Shown piece by piece: positions 1 to 7,690 of a DNA stretch of 64,000 nt. The stretch spans positions 197,520 to 261,519 of the forward strand of contig NZ_MSCM01000002.1 in NCBI RefSeq assembly GCF_002954665.1, written 5' to 3'. The notes below the pieces were generated by a model. It was not told the DNA's origin. It searched no databases and saw nothing but the letters and a program-made list of their open reading frames with translations. Position 1 is the first letter of the stretch. The number at the start of each line of letters is the position of its first letter. The stretch comes from Polaribacter glomeratus. GTDB taxonomy: Bacteria > Bacteroidota > Bacteroidia > Flavobacteriales > Flavobacteriaceae. The translations under genes were made by a program, and so were the position numbers.

Positions 1-2319
1 TTACAAGTCATCGATTTTTTAGGAATGATGGGCGATTCGGCGGATAATATACCTGGTTTACCTGGCGTTGGAGAAAAAACTGCTAAAAAGTTTTTAGCAA
101 CCTATGGTTCTATGGAAAATTTGTTAGCAAATACCCATGAGCTAAAAGGAAAAATGAAAGAAAAAGTAGAAGCAGCAAAAGAGTTGGGAATCCTTTCTAA
201 ACAATTGGCAACAATTATGTTGGATGTTCCTGTTACTTTTGATGCTGATGATTTTACTTTAGATCAACCAGATATCGAAAAAGTAACCGAACTTTTTAAC
301 GAGTTAGAATTCAGGAATTTATTAACCAATTTCTCAAAAACTTTTGCAGATGAAAATGCAGAAAAAGTAAATTCTATAGAAGATTCTTCTGATGATGAAC
401 CAAAAAAATCAACTAAAAAAGCACCGCCAAGTACAGAAGGTCAGTTTGATTTATTTGCGGCTCCAGGAACCGGAAGTATTACGGATGAAGCCATTGCATC
501 CGGATTTAAAAATATCGAAAACACCAATCATTTTTATCAACATATAAATTCGCCTTTATCAAGAAAAATCTTGTTGCAAAAACTGCTGCAGCAAAAATCT
601 GTTTGCTTTGATACCGAAACTACAGGTTTAAAAGCGCTAGAAGTTGAACTTATCGGAATCTCTTTTTCGTTTGAAATTGGCAAAGGATTTTATGTTTCTT
701 TTCCGGAAGACCAAGACGAAACCAAAACGATTTTAGAAGAATTTAGACCGTTTTTTGAAGCATCAGAAATAGAAAAAATTGGTCATAACTTAAAATATGA
801 TCTCAAAGTTTTATCTAATTACAACATGCCCGTAAAAGGGAACTTGTTTGATACCATGATTGCGCATTATTTGATAAACCCAGATATGCGTCATAATATG
901 GATATTTTGGCAGAAACGTATTTAAATTATCAGCCCGTTTCTATCACAGAATTGATTGGTAAAAAAGGGAAAAATCAGCTTTCTATGAGAGTTGTGCCTA
1001 TAAATGATCAAACAGAATATGCTGTTGAAGATGCAGATATTACGCTTCAATTAAAAGAACATTTTACATCAGAATTAGAAAGTGGTAATGTTACCAAACT
1101 TTTTAATGAGGTAGAATTGCCATTGGTTTCTGTATTAACAGCCATGGAAATTGAAGGAATTAACATCAACACAAGTTATTTAAATGAATTATCGGTTGTG
1201 CTAACGGATGACATCAACAGACTTGAAAAAAATATTTACGAACACGCTGGCGAAGAATTTAATATTGCATCGCCTAAACAATTAGGAATCGTTTTGTTCG
1301 AGAACATGAAGTTGGTTGATAAACCTAAAAAGACTAAAACTGGGCAATATGCTACAGGCGAAGATATTTTATCTTACTTGGCAAAAGACCACGAAATTAT
1401 ACGAAATATTCAAGAATATCGTCAATATAAAAAATTACAAAGCACGTATGTAGATGCGTTGCCAAATGAAGTGAATCCTAAAACAGGAAGAATTCATACA
1501 GAATATATGCAAGCAGTTGCGGCAACAGGTCGTTTAAGTTCTAACAACCCAAATTTACAAAATATACCGATTAGAACAGAGCGCGGAAAAGGAGTTAGAA
1601 AAGCGTTTATACCAAGAGATGAAAACTATGTTTTATTAGCTGCGGATTATTCTCAAATTGAATTGCGAATTATTGCGGCGTTAAGTGAAGAAGAAACGAT
1701 GATGAATGCTTTTAAAAATGGCGAAGACATTCATGCTTCAACCGCTGCAAAAGTATTTAATATTCCTTTGGATGAAGTTACACGCGAACAAAGAAGCAAC
1801 GCAAAAACAGTTAATTTTGGTATTATATATGGCGTTTCTGCGTTCGGATTAAGTAATCAGACAGATTTATCAAGAAGCGAAGCAAAAGAGTTGATTGATA
1901 CGTATTACGAAACCTATCCGAAGTTAAAAGCATACATGGCTGCACAAGTTGATTTTGCTAGAGATCACGGCTATGTAGAAACGGTTTTAAACAGACGTAG
2001 GTATTTAAAAGACATCAATTCTAGAAACGCAGTGGTTAGAGGTGCTGCAGAACGAAATGCTGTAAATGCGCCAATTCAAGGTTCTGCTGCAGACATTATT
2101 AAACTAGCAATGATAAATATTTACAAGCGTTTTGAAAAAGAAAACTTTAAATCTAAAATGTTGTTGCAAGTGCACGATGAATTGGTTTTCGACGCACATA
2201 AAGACGAGTTAGAAATTATAAAACCAATCATAAAATTCGAAATGGAAAATGCTTTTAAAATGAGTGTTCCTTTGGATGTTGAAATAGGAATTGGTGATAA
2301 CTGGTTAGAAGCACATTAA
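1..2319 (+). CDS. polA: DNA polymerase I, 5' end cut off by the window
   Basis: Replication and repair polymerase; the first part of its 5'-nuclease domain lies upstream of the window. The reading frame is open from base 1, so the first ATG in view is not the start. The visible 772 residues begin in the helix-hairpin-helix DNA-binding end of the 5' nuclease (GDSADNIPGLPGVG). A 3'-5' exonuclease domain follows with an intact DTE metal-binding motif at fragment residues 204-206, so proofreading is probably active. The polymerase domain has motif A (DYSQIELR, Asp549), motif B (Arg598, Lys602, Phe606, Tyr610, Gly611) and motif C (HDE 725-727). The visible length fits a normal enzyme of roughly 940 residues. 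Identity is certain. Confidence 0.97.
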   Translation, partial: LQVIDFLGMMGDSADNIPGLPGVGEKTAKKFLATYGSMENLLANTHELKGKMKEKVEAAKELGILSKQLATIMLDVPVTFDADDFTLDQPDIEKVTELFNELEFRNLLTNFSKTFADENAEKVNSIEDSSDDEPKKSTKKAPPSTEGQFDLFAAPGTGSITDEAIASGFKNIENTNHFYQHINSPLSRKILLQKLLQQKSVCFDTETTGLKALEVELIGISFSFEIGKGFYVSFPEDQDETKTILEEFRPFFEASEIEKIGHNLKYDLKVLSNYNMPVKGNLFDTMIAHYLINPDMRHNMDILAETYLNYQPVSITELIGKKGKNQLSMRVVPINDQTEYAVEDADITLQLKEHFTSELESGNVTKLFNEVELPLVSVLTAMEIEGININTSYLNELSVVLTDDINRLEKNIYEHAGEEFNIASPKQLGIVLFENMKLVDKPKKTKTGQYATGEDILSYLAKDHEIIRNIQEYRQYKKLQSTYVDALPNEVNPKTGRIHTEYMQAVAATGRLSSNNPNLQNIPIRTERGKGVRKAFIPRDENYVLLAADYSQIELRIIAALSEEETMMNAFKNGEDIHASTAAKVFNIPLDEVTREQRSNAKTVNFGIIYGVSAFGLSNQTDLSRSEAKELIDTYYETYPKLKAYMAAQVDFARDHGYVETVLNRRRYLKDINSRNAVVRGAAERNAVNAPIQGSAADIIKLAMINIYKRFEKENFKSKMLLQVHDELVFDAHKDELEIIKPIIKFEMENAFKMSVPLDVEIGIGDNWLEAH

Positions 2320-2356
2320 ACAAACTATCAAATTATTAAAATACAGATTTCGCTAA

Positions 2357-2376
2357 ATACTGAAACAAGTTCAGCA
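2357..2376 (-). repeat. REP-like palindromic repeat, copy 1
   Basis: The sequence ATACTGAAACAAGTTCAGCA reads on the minus strand as TGCTGAACTTGTTTCAGTAT, an imperfect palindrome (CTGAAC ... TTTCAG) between polA and the next gene. Related copies lie at 56325-56348 and 56441-56463, and a weaker one at 58745-58769. This is a recurring intergenic element type in Flavobacteriia. The short stretch just downstream (2395-2425) also has a low-complexity tcaactatcaac pattern. Confidence 0.55.
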
Positions 2377-2463
2377 CATGAAGCGGGATTCGTTCAACTA
2401 TCAACTATCAACTTTGAACTTATAGCTTGCTGTTTTCAAAATTGAGTCTCACTAAAAATAGAA

Positions 2464-2853
2464 ATGGAATTAGATTATATTGAAGATATAGATGGTCACG
2501 AGCAAAACATTGTTCGATTGTACAATTTTAACAAAGCAGAAGCGATTCTGTTTAGAGACCTTTTAAAAGCAACCGTTATTGATAAAAAACAAAAACTAGA
2601 TTTAGCTACAGTAGCTTTTATAACCCCGCGGAATTGCAATTTAATTTTTGGGTTGTTTAAAACGGATGAAGGAATTCTTACCAAAGACAACGAAACGTTT
2701 TTCTGTATTTTAACTTTAGATGGTTTTAAAAAAATGATAAAATTGATAGAACCTTTTTGTAAAAAGGAGTCTAAAGGTTATCAATATTTATATGAAATTG
2801 ACAACCCGATTGATTTATTATTTTGCCCATCGGCTAGTTTTGATGAAGCGTAA
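2464..2853 (+). CDS. Hypothetical protein, 129 aa
   Basis: I do not recognise this family. The product is a soluble protein of 129 residues with no signal peptide or membrane segment. It alternates charged and hydrophobic stretches and ends in a Cys-containing tail (FCPSASFDEA). It lies on its own 144 bases after polA. The main reason to trust it as a gene is that a diverged, broken copy of its C-terminal half lies at 5806-6006 and preserves the reading frame: 39 of 53 aligned residues match by my count. The two copies bracket a three-gene module. Confidence 0.75.
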   Translation: MELDYIEDIDGHEQNIVRLYNFNKAEAILFRDLLKATVIDKKQKLDLATVAFITPRNCNLIFGLFKTDEGILTKDNETFFCILTLDGFKKMIKLIEPFCKKESKGYQYLYEIDNPIDLLFCPSASFDEA

Positions 2854-2937
2854 TTGATTTTAAAAACCGTACTTTTTTTTAGTTTATTACTTAAAAAGTG
2901 AAAGCCATTTTAAAATTTAGGTTGTCTTTTGAAAATT

Positions 2938-2957
2938 AAAAATTTAACTTCGCTAAC
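2938..2957. repeat. Outer inverted repeat, left arm
   Basis: The 20-bp sequence AAAAATTTAACTTCGCTAAC is the exact reverse complement of 5744-5763. The two arms face each other 2.8 kb apart and enclose the regulator/oxidoreductase/Hsp31 genes. The match ends sharply on both sides. It could be the end of a mobile segment or two copies of an interspersed repeat in opposite orientation. Confidence 0.6.
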
Positions 2958-3009
2958 TCCTGATAGTTGGCATTAAAACGGACGTCATATCAGTGTTACG
3001 TTGTAAGTA
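2951..3009. other. attC-like fold and inner boundary repeat
   Basis: One strand of this stretch can fold as a long imperfect hairpin. CTGATA (2960-2965) pairs with TATCAG (2988-2993), flanked by AAC (2955-2957) and GTT (2995-2997) with an unequal spacer, the general plan of an integron attC site. It is followed by GTTGTAAGTA (3000-3009), the reverse complement of TACTTACAAC at 5617-5626, just past the third gene of the module. The canonical R'/R'' consensus is not fully met, so attC identity is only a hypothesis. The rest of the 2854-3032 gap shows nothing else. Confidence 0.35.
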
Positions 3010-3032
3010 ATTAAAACCACCATAATTAAGAA

Positions 3033-3608
3033 TTGGAAGACTTAATCAAGAAAATAAAAAGCAGATTACACTTAAGACCAGAAGCGGAAGAATTTCTTTA
3101 TTCCATTTCGAAAGAAAAAACACTTTCTAAAGGAGAAGTTTTAATTCGCCAAGGACAAACTGTAAAGAAGACATTCTTTGTTACATCAGGTTGCCTAAGA
3201 TCTTACTGTATTGATAAAAACGGAAAGGAACACACCTTACTATTTGCAATTAAAGATTGGTGGATAAGCGATTACATAGCTATCCATACTGATGAGCTTT
3301 CAACACTAACGGTAGAATGTCTTACCGAATCGAAAGTTATTGAATTCAATGCCAAAGAACTGGATGGAATTCATGCGCGTTTTCCTGAATTCGAGTCTTA
3401 TCAAAGACACAATTTAGAACGCCATGTAGTTAGTTTGCACAAGCGTATCTTGAATCAACTACAATTAAGTGCTGCCGAGAGGTATGATTTATTCTTAAAG
3501 CAATACCCCGATATTGAGCAGCATACTCGAAATTTCCATATCGCATCTTATCTAGGTATCACCCAACAAAGCTTGAGTCGTATTAGAGTAGAAAAAGTAA
3601 AAAAATAG
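3033..3608 (+). CDS. Crp/Fnr-family transcriptional regulator
   Basis: One-component regulator of 191 residues. A cyclic-nucleotide-binding beta-roll domain spans about residues 20-115 (GEVLIRQGQTVKKTFFVTSG). A C-terminal winged helix-turn-helix ends in ASYLGITQQSLSRIR, the recognition-helix pattern usual for Bacteroidota members. The start is TTG: an in-frame TAA lies two codons upstream and no ATG would keep the sensor domain whole. The next gene begins 83 bases later behind a promoter with a 14-bp palindrome, so the regulator probably controls the adjacent oxidoreductase. The effector is unknown; no Fe-S cysteine set for an FNR-type cluster is seen. Confidence 0.88.
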   Translation: MEDLIKKIKSRLHLRPEAEEFLYSISKEKTLSKGEVLIRQGQTVKKTFFVTSGCLRSYCIDKNGKEHTLLFAIKDWWISDYIAIHTDELSTLTVECLTESKVIEFNAKELDGIHARFPEFESYQRHNLERHVVSLHKRILNQLQLSAAERYDLFLKQYPDIEQHTRNFHIASYLGITQQSLSRIRVEKVKK

Positions 3609-3613
3609 CTTTC

Positions 3614-3627
3614 TTACCATAGGGTAA
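3614..3627. promoter_or_regulatory. Palindromic operator candidate for the Crp-family regulator
   Basis: The sequence TTACC-ATAG-GGTAA is a perfect inverted repeat with 5-bp arms, six bases after the regulator's stop codon. Its centre lies about 42 bases upstream of the start point expected from the -7 element at 3650-3657. That is the classic class II position for Crp-type activators. The assignment to this regulator is inferred from position. Confidence 0.5.
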
Positions 3628-3649
3628 ATTTTTCTCGAAATACTCATTC

Positions 3650-3657
3650 TACATTTG
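3650..3657 (+). promoter_or_regulatory. Promoter -7 element (TACATTTG)
   Basis: Exact match to the Bacteroidota -7 consensus TAnnTTTG, 35 bases before the oxidoreductase ATG. No good -33 TTTG lies at the right distance, which fits an activator-dependent promoter served by the palindrome just upstream. Confidence 0.6.
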
Positions 3658-3691
3658 TATCGAATTAAGAACCAAATAAATCGAAACAGAT

Positions 3692-4675
3692 ATGAAAGCA
3701 TTACAAATAATAAAATACGGTGAGATTAAAGACAGTCTAGCCTTTAATGAAGTTAGCAAACCGACAGTTCAAGCAAATGATGTACTCATTGAAGTTAAAG
3801 CTGCTGCCATTAACCCTATAGACAAGAGTATTATTCTTGGAAACCTCCAAGGTATGCTCCCAATACCATTGCCAAGCACCTCTGCTTATGACGTAAGTGG
3901 AATTGTTGTAGAAACAGGAAATGAAGTAAGTAATTTTGAAATTGGAGACTTGGTTTATTCAAGAGTTCCGCAAGAACAAATGGGCACATTGGCTGAATTT
4001 GTTGCTGTAACCAGTGATGCTGTTTCAAAAAAACCTGGTAACATTTCTTTCGAAGAAGCGGCAAGTTTACCATTAGCAGGACTAACTGCTTTACAATCTT
4101 TGGAGTACGCAGGTATAAAAGAGAACGATAAAGTTCTTATTCATGCTGGTTCTGGAGGTGTTGGAAGTTTCGCTATTCAGTATGCCAAAGCTAAAGGAGC
4201 TTATGTTTATACCACAACAAGCACAAATAATGTACAATGGGTGAAAGAGCTTGGCGCAGACAGAGTAATCGACTACAAAACGGAAGATTACAAAAGCATA
4301 GCCAAAGATGTAGATATCGTGTTTGATACACTTGGTCAAAACTATTCGCTTGAATCTTTTGAAGTTGTCAAAACAGCTGGAAAAGTGGTTAGTGTTGTTG
4401 GCCCTTTGGATGAAGCGAGTGCGAAAATGTTCGGCATGGCCGATTATAAATTGCCAGAGGAATTAGCTGAAGCTAGCAGTGAAAAAAACGTTGAGTACAA
4501 ATTCATCTTCATGCATCCAAATGGTGCACATTTAAATGAAATAAAATCAATGATAGAAGATGAAAAAATCAAACCAATTGTAGACAAAGTATATCCATTT
4601 TCTGAGAGTATTCAAGCATTCATACATCTTGCATCGGGTAGAGCAAAAGGGAAAATTGTAATTAAAATCCATTAA
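3692..4675 (+). CDS. Zinc-independent quinone-oxidoreductase-like protein (MDR superfamily)
   Basis: 327-residue NADPH-dependent reductase of the medium-chain dehydrogenase/reductase superfamily, quinone oxidoreductase branch. The N-terminal GroES-like domain holds VKAAAINPIDKSII, typical of this branch. The Rossmann dinucleotide motif AGSGGVGSFAIQYAK follows at about residues 150-165. No structural or catalytic zinc cysteines are present. It would reduce quinones or reactive alkenes/carbonyls with NAD(P)H in the cytoplasm. It lies between the Crp-family regulator and the Hsp31-like gene, 34 bases before the latter, so the last two are probably cotranscribed as a reactive-electrophile response unit. 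The exact substrate cannot be read from sequence. Confidence 0.88.
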   Translation: MKALQIIKYGEIKDSLAFNEVSKPTVQANDVLIEVKAAAINPIDKSIILGNLQGMLPIPLPSTSAYDVSGIVVETGNEVSNFEIGDLVYSRVPQEQMGTLAEFVAVTSDAVSKKPGNISFEEAASLPLAGLTALQSLEYAGIKENDKVLIHAGSGGVGSFAIQYAKAKGAYVYTTTSTNNVQWVKELGADRVIDYKTEDYKSIAKDVDIVFDTLGQNYSLESFEVVKTAGKVVSVVGPLDEASAKMFGMADYKLPEELAEASSEKNVEYKFIFMHPNGAHLNEIKSMIEDEKIKPIVDKVYPFSESIQAFIHLASGRAKGKIVIKIH

Positions 4676-4709
4676 GTATTATTCTAATAAAAACATAAAA
4701 ATTAAAATC

Positions 4710-5612
4710 ATGACAAAAAAAATATTAATTGGACTTGCAAGTGTAATTGTGCTTGCATTCATAGTAATCTACTTTATATCACGACCAACGCTAGAAGATG
4801 ATGGTTCATATAGCCCATCAAGTTTAGCGCTGAATTTAGGAACTGTGTCTGTAACAGATTTTGAAGATATTAAATACACCAAATACCAAGGAGAAAAATC
4901 AAAGATTTTAGTAATCTTCACTGAACAAAAAAACTTGGAAATGAAAAACGGCAAACTGTTTTCTACGGGAAATCACCCAATAGAAGCACTTGTTCCAATG
5001 TTACACCTAAAAAATGCAGGATTTGATTTTGAAATCGTAACTCCTACTGGTAAACCTGTTGTATTTGAAATGTGGGCTTTTCCGAATGAAGATGAGAATG
5101 TGAAAGCTATTTATAATGAGTACAAATCGAATTTTGAGCAACCTAAAAAATTGACAGATTTTATCACTAATTCATTTACAAATGATAGTTCTTATGCTGC
5201 TGTATTTGTGCCAGGTGGACATGGAGCAATGATTGGTATTCCAGAAGATAAAAACGTAAGTAAGGTATTGAATTGGGCACATCAAAGTGATTTGTTCACT
5301 ATTACGCTTTGTCATGGTCCAGGAGCATTATTATCCACTACGCTGGACAATCAAAAATTCCTTTATGATGGATACAAGATGGCTGTATTCCCAGACGCTG
5401 TGGATGAAATGACACCAATGATTGGTTATTTGCCAGGTCACATGAAAAACGGTGTGAGCGAAAGATTGAAAAACTTAGGTGCTACTATTGTTAATACAGA
5501 ATCTGATAAAACAGTTTGTGTAGATAGAAGACTAATTACAGGTGCAAGTCCATTAGCATCAAATGAATTAGGAAAACTCGCAGCTGAAACTTTATTGAAA
5601 GAACTGAATTAA
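4710..5612 (+). CDS. hchA: Hsp31/HchA-type DJ-1 superfamily protein with an N-terminal membrane anchor
   Basis: 300-residue DJ-1/PfpI superfamily protein of the Hsp31 branch (glyoxalase III/protein deglycase and holding chaperone in E. coli). It has the branch-typical stretch MWAFPNEDENV (about 121-131), a PGGHGAMIG loop (168-176) and the nucleophile elbow TLCHGPGALL with Cys201-His202. Unlike cytoplasmic HchA it begins with a hydrophobic helix at residues 5-24 and a roughly 45-residue linker, so it is probably membrane-anchored with the enzyme outside the cytoplasm. It follows the quinone-reductase-like gene by 34 bases; methylglyoxal or other carbonyl stress is the likely common theme (inference). 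Confidence 0.85.
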   Translation: MTKKILIGLASVIVLAFIVIYFISRPTLEDDGSYSPSSLALNLGTVSVTDFEDIKYTKYQGEKSKILVIFTEQKNLEMKNGKLFSTGNHPIEALVPMLHLKNAGFDFEIVTPTGKPVVFEMWAFPNEDENVKAIYNEYKSNFEQPKKLTDFITNSFTNDSSYAAVFVPGGHGAMIGIPEDKNVSKVLNWAHQSDLFTITLCHGPGALLSTTLDNQKFLYDGYKMAVFPDAVDEMTPMIGYLPGHMKNGVSERLKNLGATIVNTESDKTVCVDRRLITGASPLASNELGKLAAETLLKELN

Positions 5613-5616
5613 AAAC

Positions 5617-5680
5617 TACTTACAACAATGTATAAAAGCAATAGCGGTTTGGGTTTTAACTTGAACCGCTATTGCTTTTT
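5617..5680. terminator. Boundary repeat plus strong hairpin ending the three-gene module
   Basis: TACTTACAAC (5617-5626) mirrors GTTGTAAGTA at 3000-3009. A long stem follows: AAAAGCAATAGCGGTT (5634-5649) pairs with AACCGCTATTGCTTTT (5664-5679), loop of 14 bases, then T-rich sequence. It can act as the intrinsic terminator of the oxidoreductase/hchA transcript. The combination of boundary repeat and long hairpin also resembles cassette ends. Confidence 0.65.
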
Positions 5681-5743
5681 AATTAAGTATATTGCTATCC
5701 GAAAGTTAGTGCGTATAAATCTGCTACTGCTCTTATACTAAAC

Positions 5744-5763
5744 GTTAGCGAAGTTAAATTTTT
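5744..5763. repeat. Outer inverted repeat, right arm
   Basis: GTTAGCGAAGTTAAATTTTT, exact reverse complement of 2938-2957 over 20 bases. It lies just before the broken gene copy. The rest of the 5613-6073 gap is the hairpin at 5634-5679, this arm and the pseudogene. Confidence 0.6.
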
Positions 5764-5805
5764 TCATCCTACGAAAAATAAAATACAAGTTAAAAAACCA
5801 TCCTA

Positions 5806-6006
5806 ATAATTTTTGGTTTGTTTACATCTGATGAAGGAATTCTTACCGAATACAACCAAGTTTTTTTCTATATTTTAACTTTAAAAGATTTTCAAAAAAT
5901 GATAAAATTGATCGCATCTTTCTGTAAAAAAGAATCTAAAGGCTATCAATATGTATATGATATTGACAATCCTACGTAACTTTCAGCAATTGAAATTGAT
6001 GAGTAA
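5806..6006 (+). pseudogene. Truncated, broken copy of the 129-aa gene at 2464-2853
   Basis: Reading in one frame from 5806 gives IIFGLFTSDEGILTEYN and onward, which aligns with the second half of the 129-aa protein: 39 of 53 residues identical by my count from GLF to DNP. The first half is missing and there is no start codon. An in-frame TAA at 5977-5979 interrupts the copy, after which SAIEIDE still resembles the parent's final SASFDEA. It is therefore a 5'-truncated paralogue remnant. Its position beyond the cassette-like module suggests a tandem pair was split, or the end was duplicated when the module arrived. Confidence 0.8.
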
Positions 6007-6073
6007 GTATTTTAGATAAAATTAAAAATTATTTCAAGATTATGAAGAGTTATCTTAAAACAAATTAAAACTA

Positions 6074-6883
6074 ATGATAAAATACATAAAACTATTAATT
6101 ATTCTATTCGCATTTAGTTCTTGCTCAAAAAACATTTATAAAATATCTGAAAGAGCCTATATTAAAGAAGCGAGGACGTTAGGAAAATCACTTATTAAAA
6201 TAATTCCTGATACAATTAACAGTGAGAAAATTGCCGTTTTAAAATCTCAAAATTTTAATTTAAGAAAACCAAATTTAATTGTAATTCATCATACAGATCA
6301 AGCCAGCTGCCAAGAAACATTTAAAACCTTTGCTTTAAAAAGAACACAAGTGAGCTCTCATTATGTTATTTGTGACAACGGAAATATTACACAAATGTTA
6401 AACGATCTGCTAAGAGGTTGGCACGCTGGAGGTGGCAGTTGGGGGAAAAATACAGACATTAATAGTGCTTCAATTGGTATAGAATTAGATAATAATGGTG
6501 AAGAATCTTTTTCTGATTCTCAAATAAACAGTTTACTATTATTGCTAAAAAATCTAACCGATAAATATAAAATTCCGTTGCAAAATATAGTTGGTCATGC
6601 TGATATTGCGCCAGGCAGAAAAGTAGATCCTAGTGCGTTATTTCCATGGAAAAAACTGGCAGAAAACGGATTCGGGATTTGGTATGATGAAACAAAATTG
6701 GAAACTACGGAAGTACCAGAAAATTTTGATTCTTCAAAAGCTTTGAAATTTATAGGGTACAATATTACAAATTTAGAAGGTGGTATTTATTCGTTTAAAT
6801 TACATTTTAATCCAACAGATGTTTCTAGTAGCTTATCTGAAAAAGACAAGAAAATTCTATTTTTATTACTTGAAGAACTCTAA
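6074..6883 (+). CDS. N-acetylmuramoyl-L-alanine amidase lipoprotein (Amidase_2/PGRP fold)
   Basis: 269-residue peptidoglycan amidase that would cut the MurNAc-L-Ala bond in the periplasm. The signal peptide ends in a lipobox (FAFSSC, Cys17), so it is an envelope lipoprotein. The zinc site of the AmpD/PGRP fold is complete: His72 (LIVIHHTDQ), His175 (VGHADIAPGRKVDP) and Asp185, with Glu137 (IGIELDNNG) as catalytic candidate. An unassigned region of about 75 residues follows the catalytic domain. It could serve wall recycling, remodelling or attack on competitors. The next gene, another lipoprotein, starts 24 bases downstream and may be cotranscribed. Confidence 0.9.
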   Translation: MIKYIKLLIILFAFSSCSKNIYKISERAYIKEARTLGKSLIKIIPDTINSEKIAVLKSQNFNLRKPNLIVIHHTDQASCQETFKTFALKRTQVSSHYVICDNGNITQMLNDLLRGWHAGGGSWGKNTDINSASIGIELDNNGEESFSDSQINSLLLLLKNLTDKYKIPLQNIVGHADIAPGRKVDPSALFPWKKLAENGFGIWYDETKLETTEVPENFDSSKALKFIGYNITNLEGGIYSFKLHFNPTDVSSSLSEKDKKILFLLLEEL

Positions 6884-6907
6884 AATAATAATTTTTATCT
6901 CTAATAA

Positions 6908-7633
6908 ATGAAACTCAACTGTACTGCTATTTTATTATTAATTTCTATCATTACTTTTTCAAATTGTGGAACATTTAGTGAGCTACTTATGAAAGAATCT
7001 AAACCTTTTCAAGAAAATTTTAAAAATGAAATCACCTTTAAAAAAAAATGGAAAAACAATTCTTGGAAAAGTCCAGCTTCTTATTCTTTAGAAAATAATA
7101 AGTTAAAAATCACTACTAGAGCAACTACAAACGATAGAGTTAAAGTAAGAACTAAAAGAAGAAACTTTACAACAGGAACGTATATTTGGCGAATTTTTGT
7201 GCCAGAATTTAGGTTGTACGAACAAAGTAGTATCGGTGCATTTTTATATCATAATGAAGAGGACATCTTTGAATTTGACTTTGAAATTGGCTCTGGTCAA
7301 AAATTAGATCGAGAGAAAATAAATCTAAAAAATGATGAAGCTATAGTGTTTTGTGTTTCGCAATTTTCGCCATCAAACTCTGGTCATTTTGCCGTGAAAA
7401 TGAACGAATATTCTGATTTTAAAATGGAGTTACTTAATGTTAATGGCTATTATTTGGTAAAATGGTACATCAATAATAACTTGGTAAAAACTTTGCAAAC
7501 GAACGTAAGAAGTACTATAAAATTCAGAGTTCATAATAGTTTAGAGAATTTGCATTTTATGGGTGATAAAACAACATCCACAGAAAACTACGTACTTTTT
7601 GATTCTTTTAGCTACGAAATCAATGAGCAGTAG
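6908..7633 (+). CDS. Hypothetical lipoprotein with a possible lectin/GH16-like beta-sandwich
   Basis: 241 residues. A signal peptide with lipobox TFSNC (Cys20) predicts an envelope lipoprotein. The rest is beta-rich with many aromatic and lysine residues. The block GTYIWRIFVPEF ... IGAFLYHNEEDIFEFDFEIG recalls concanavalin-like or GH16-type jelly rolls, where an E-x-D-x-E strand holds catalytic acids. Here the strand reads FEFDFEIG, so the acids may be retained, but I cannot assign a substrate. It lies 24 bases behind the amidase gene, suggesting a shared envelope role. Function is not established. Confidence 0.75.
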   Translation: MKLNCTAILLLISIITFSNCGTFSELLMKESKPFQENFKNEITFKKKWKNNSWKSPASYSLENNKLKITTRATTNDRVKVRTKRRNFTTGTYIWRIFVPEFRLYEQSSIGAFLYHNEEDIFEFDFEIGSGQKLDREKINLKNDEAIVFCVSQFSPSNSGHFAVKMNEYSDFKMELLNVNGYYLVKWYINNNLVKTLQTNVRSTIKFRVHNSLENLHFMGDKTTSTENYVLFDSFSYEINEQ

Positions 7634-7648
7634 TTTCTTTTTTATCCG

Positions 7649-7656
7649 TAATTTTG
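7649..7656 (+). promoter_or_regulatory. Promoter -7 element (TAATTTTG) of the pseudouridine synthase gene
   Basis: Matches TAnnTTTG and lies within TTTATCCGTAATTTTG (7641-7656). The same 16 bases occur at 9994-10009 in front of the threonylcarbamoyl-AMP synthase gene. The start codon is 34 bases downstream. Confidence 0.6.
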
Positions 7657-7690
7657 AAATTGTTATTTAACTATTCTATCTATTTTATAC

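Noticed and set aside
3831..4339. Two 80-codon minus-strand frames inside the oxidoreductase gene
   Set aside because: Antisense shadows; low-complexity Leu/Gln or Ile/Phe composition.
5634..5680. Riboswitch behind the Hsp31 gene
   Set aside because: A single long stem with a T-rich tail is better explained as a terminator or cassette-end hairpin.
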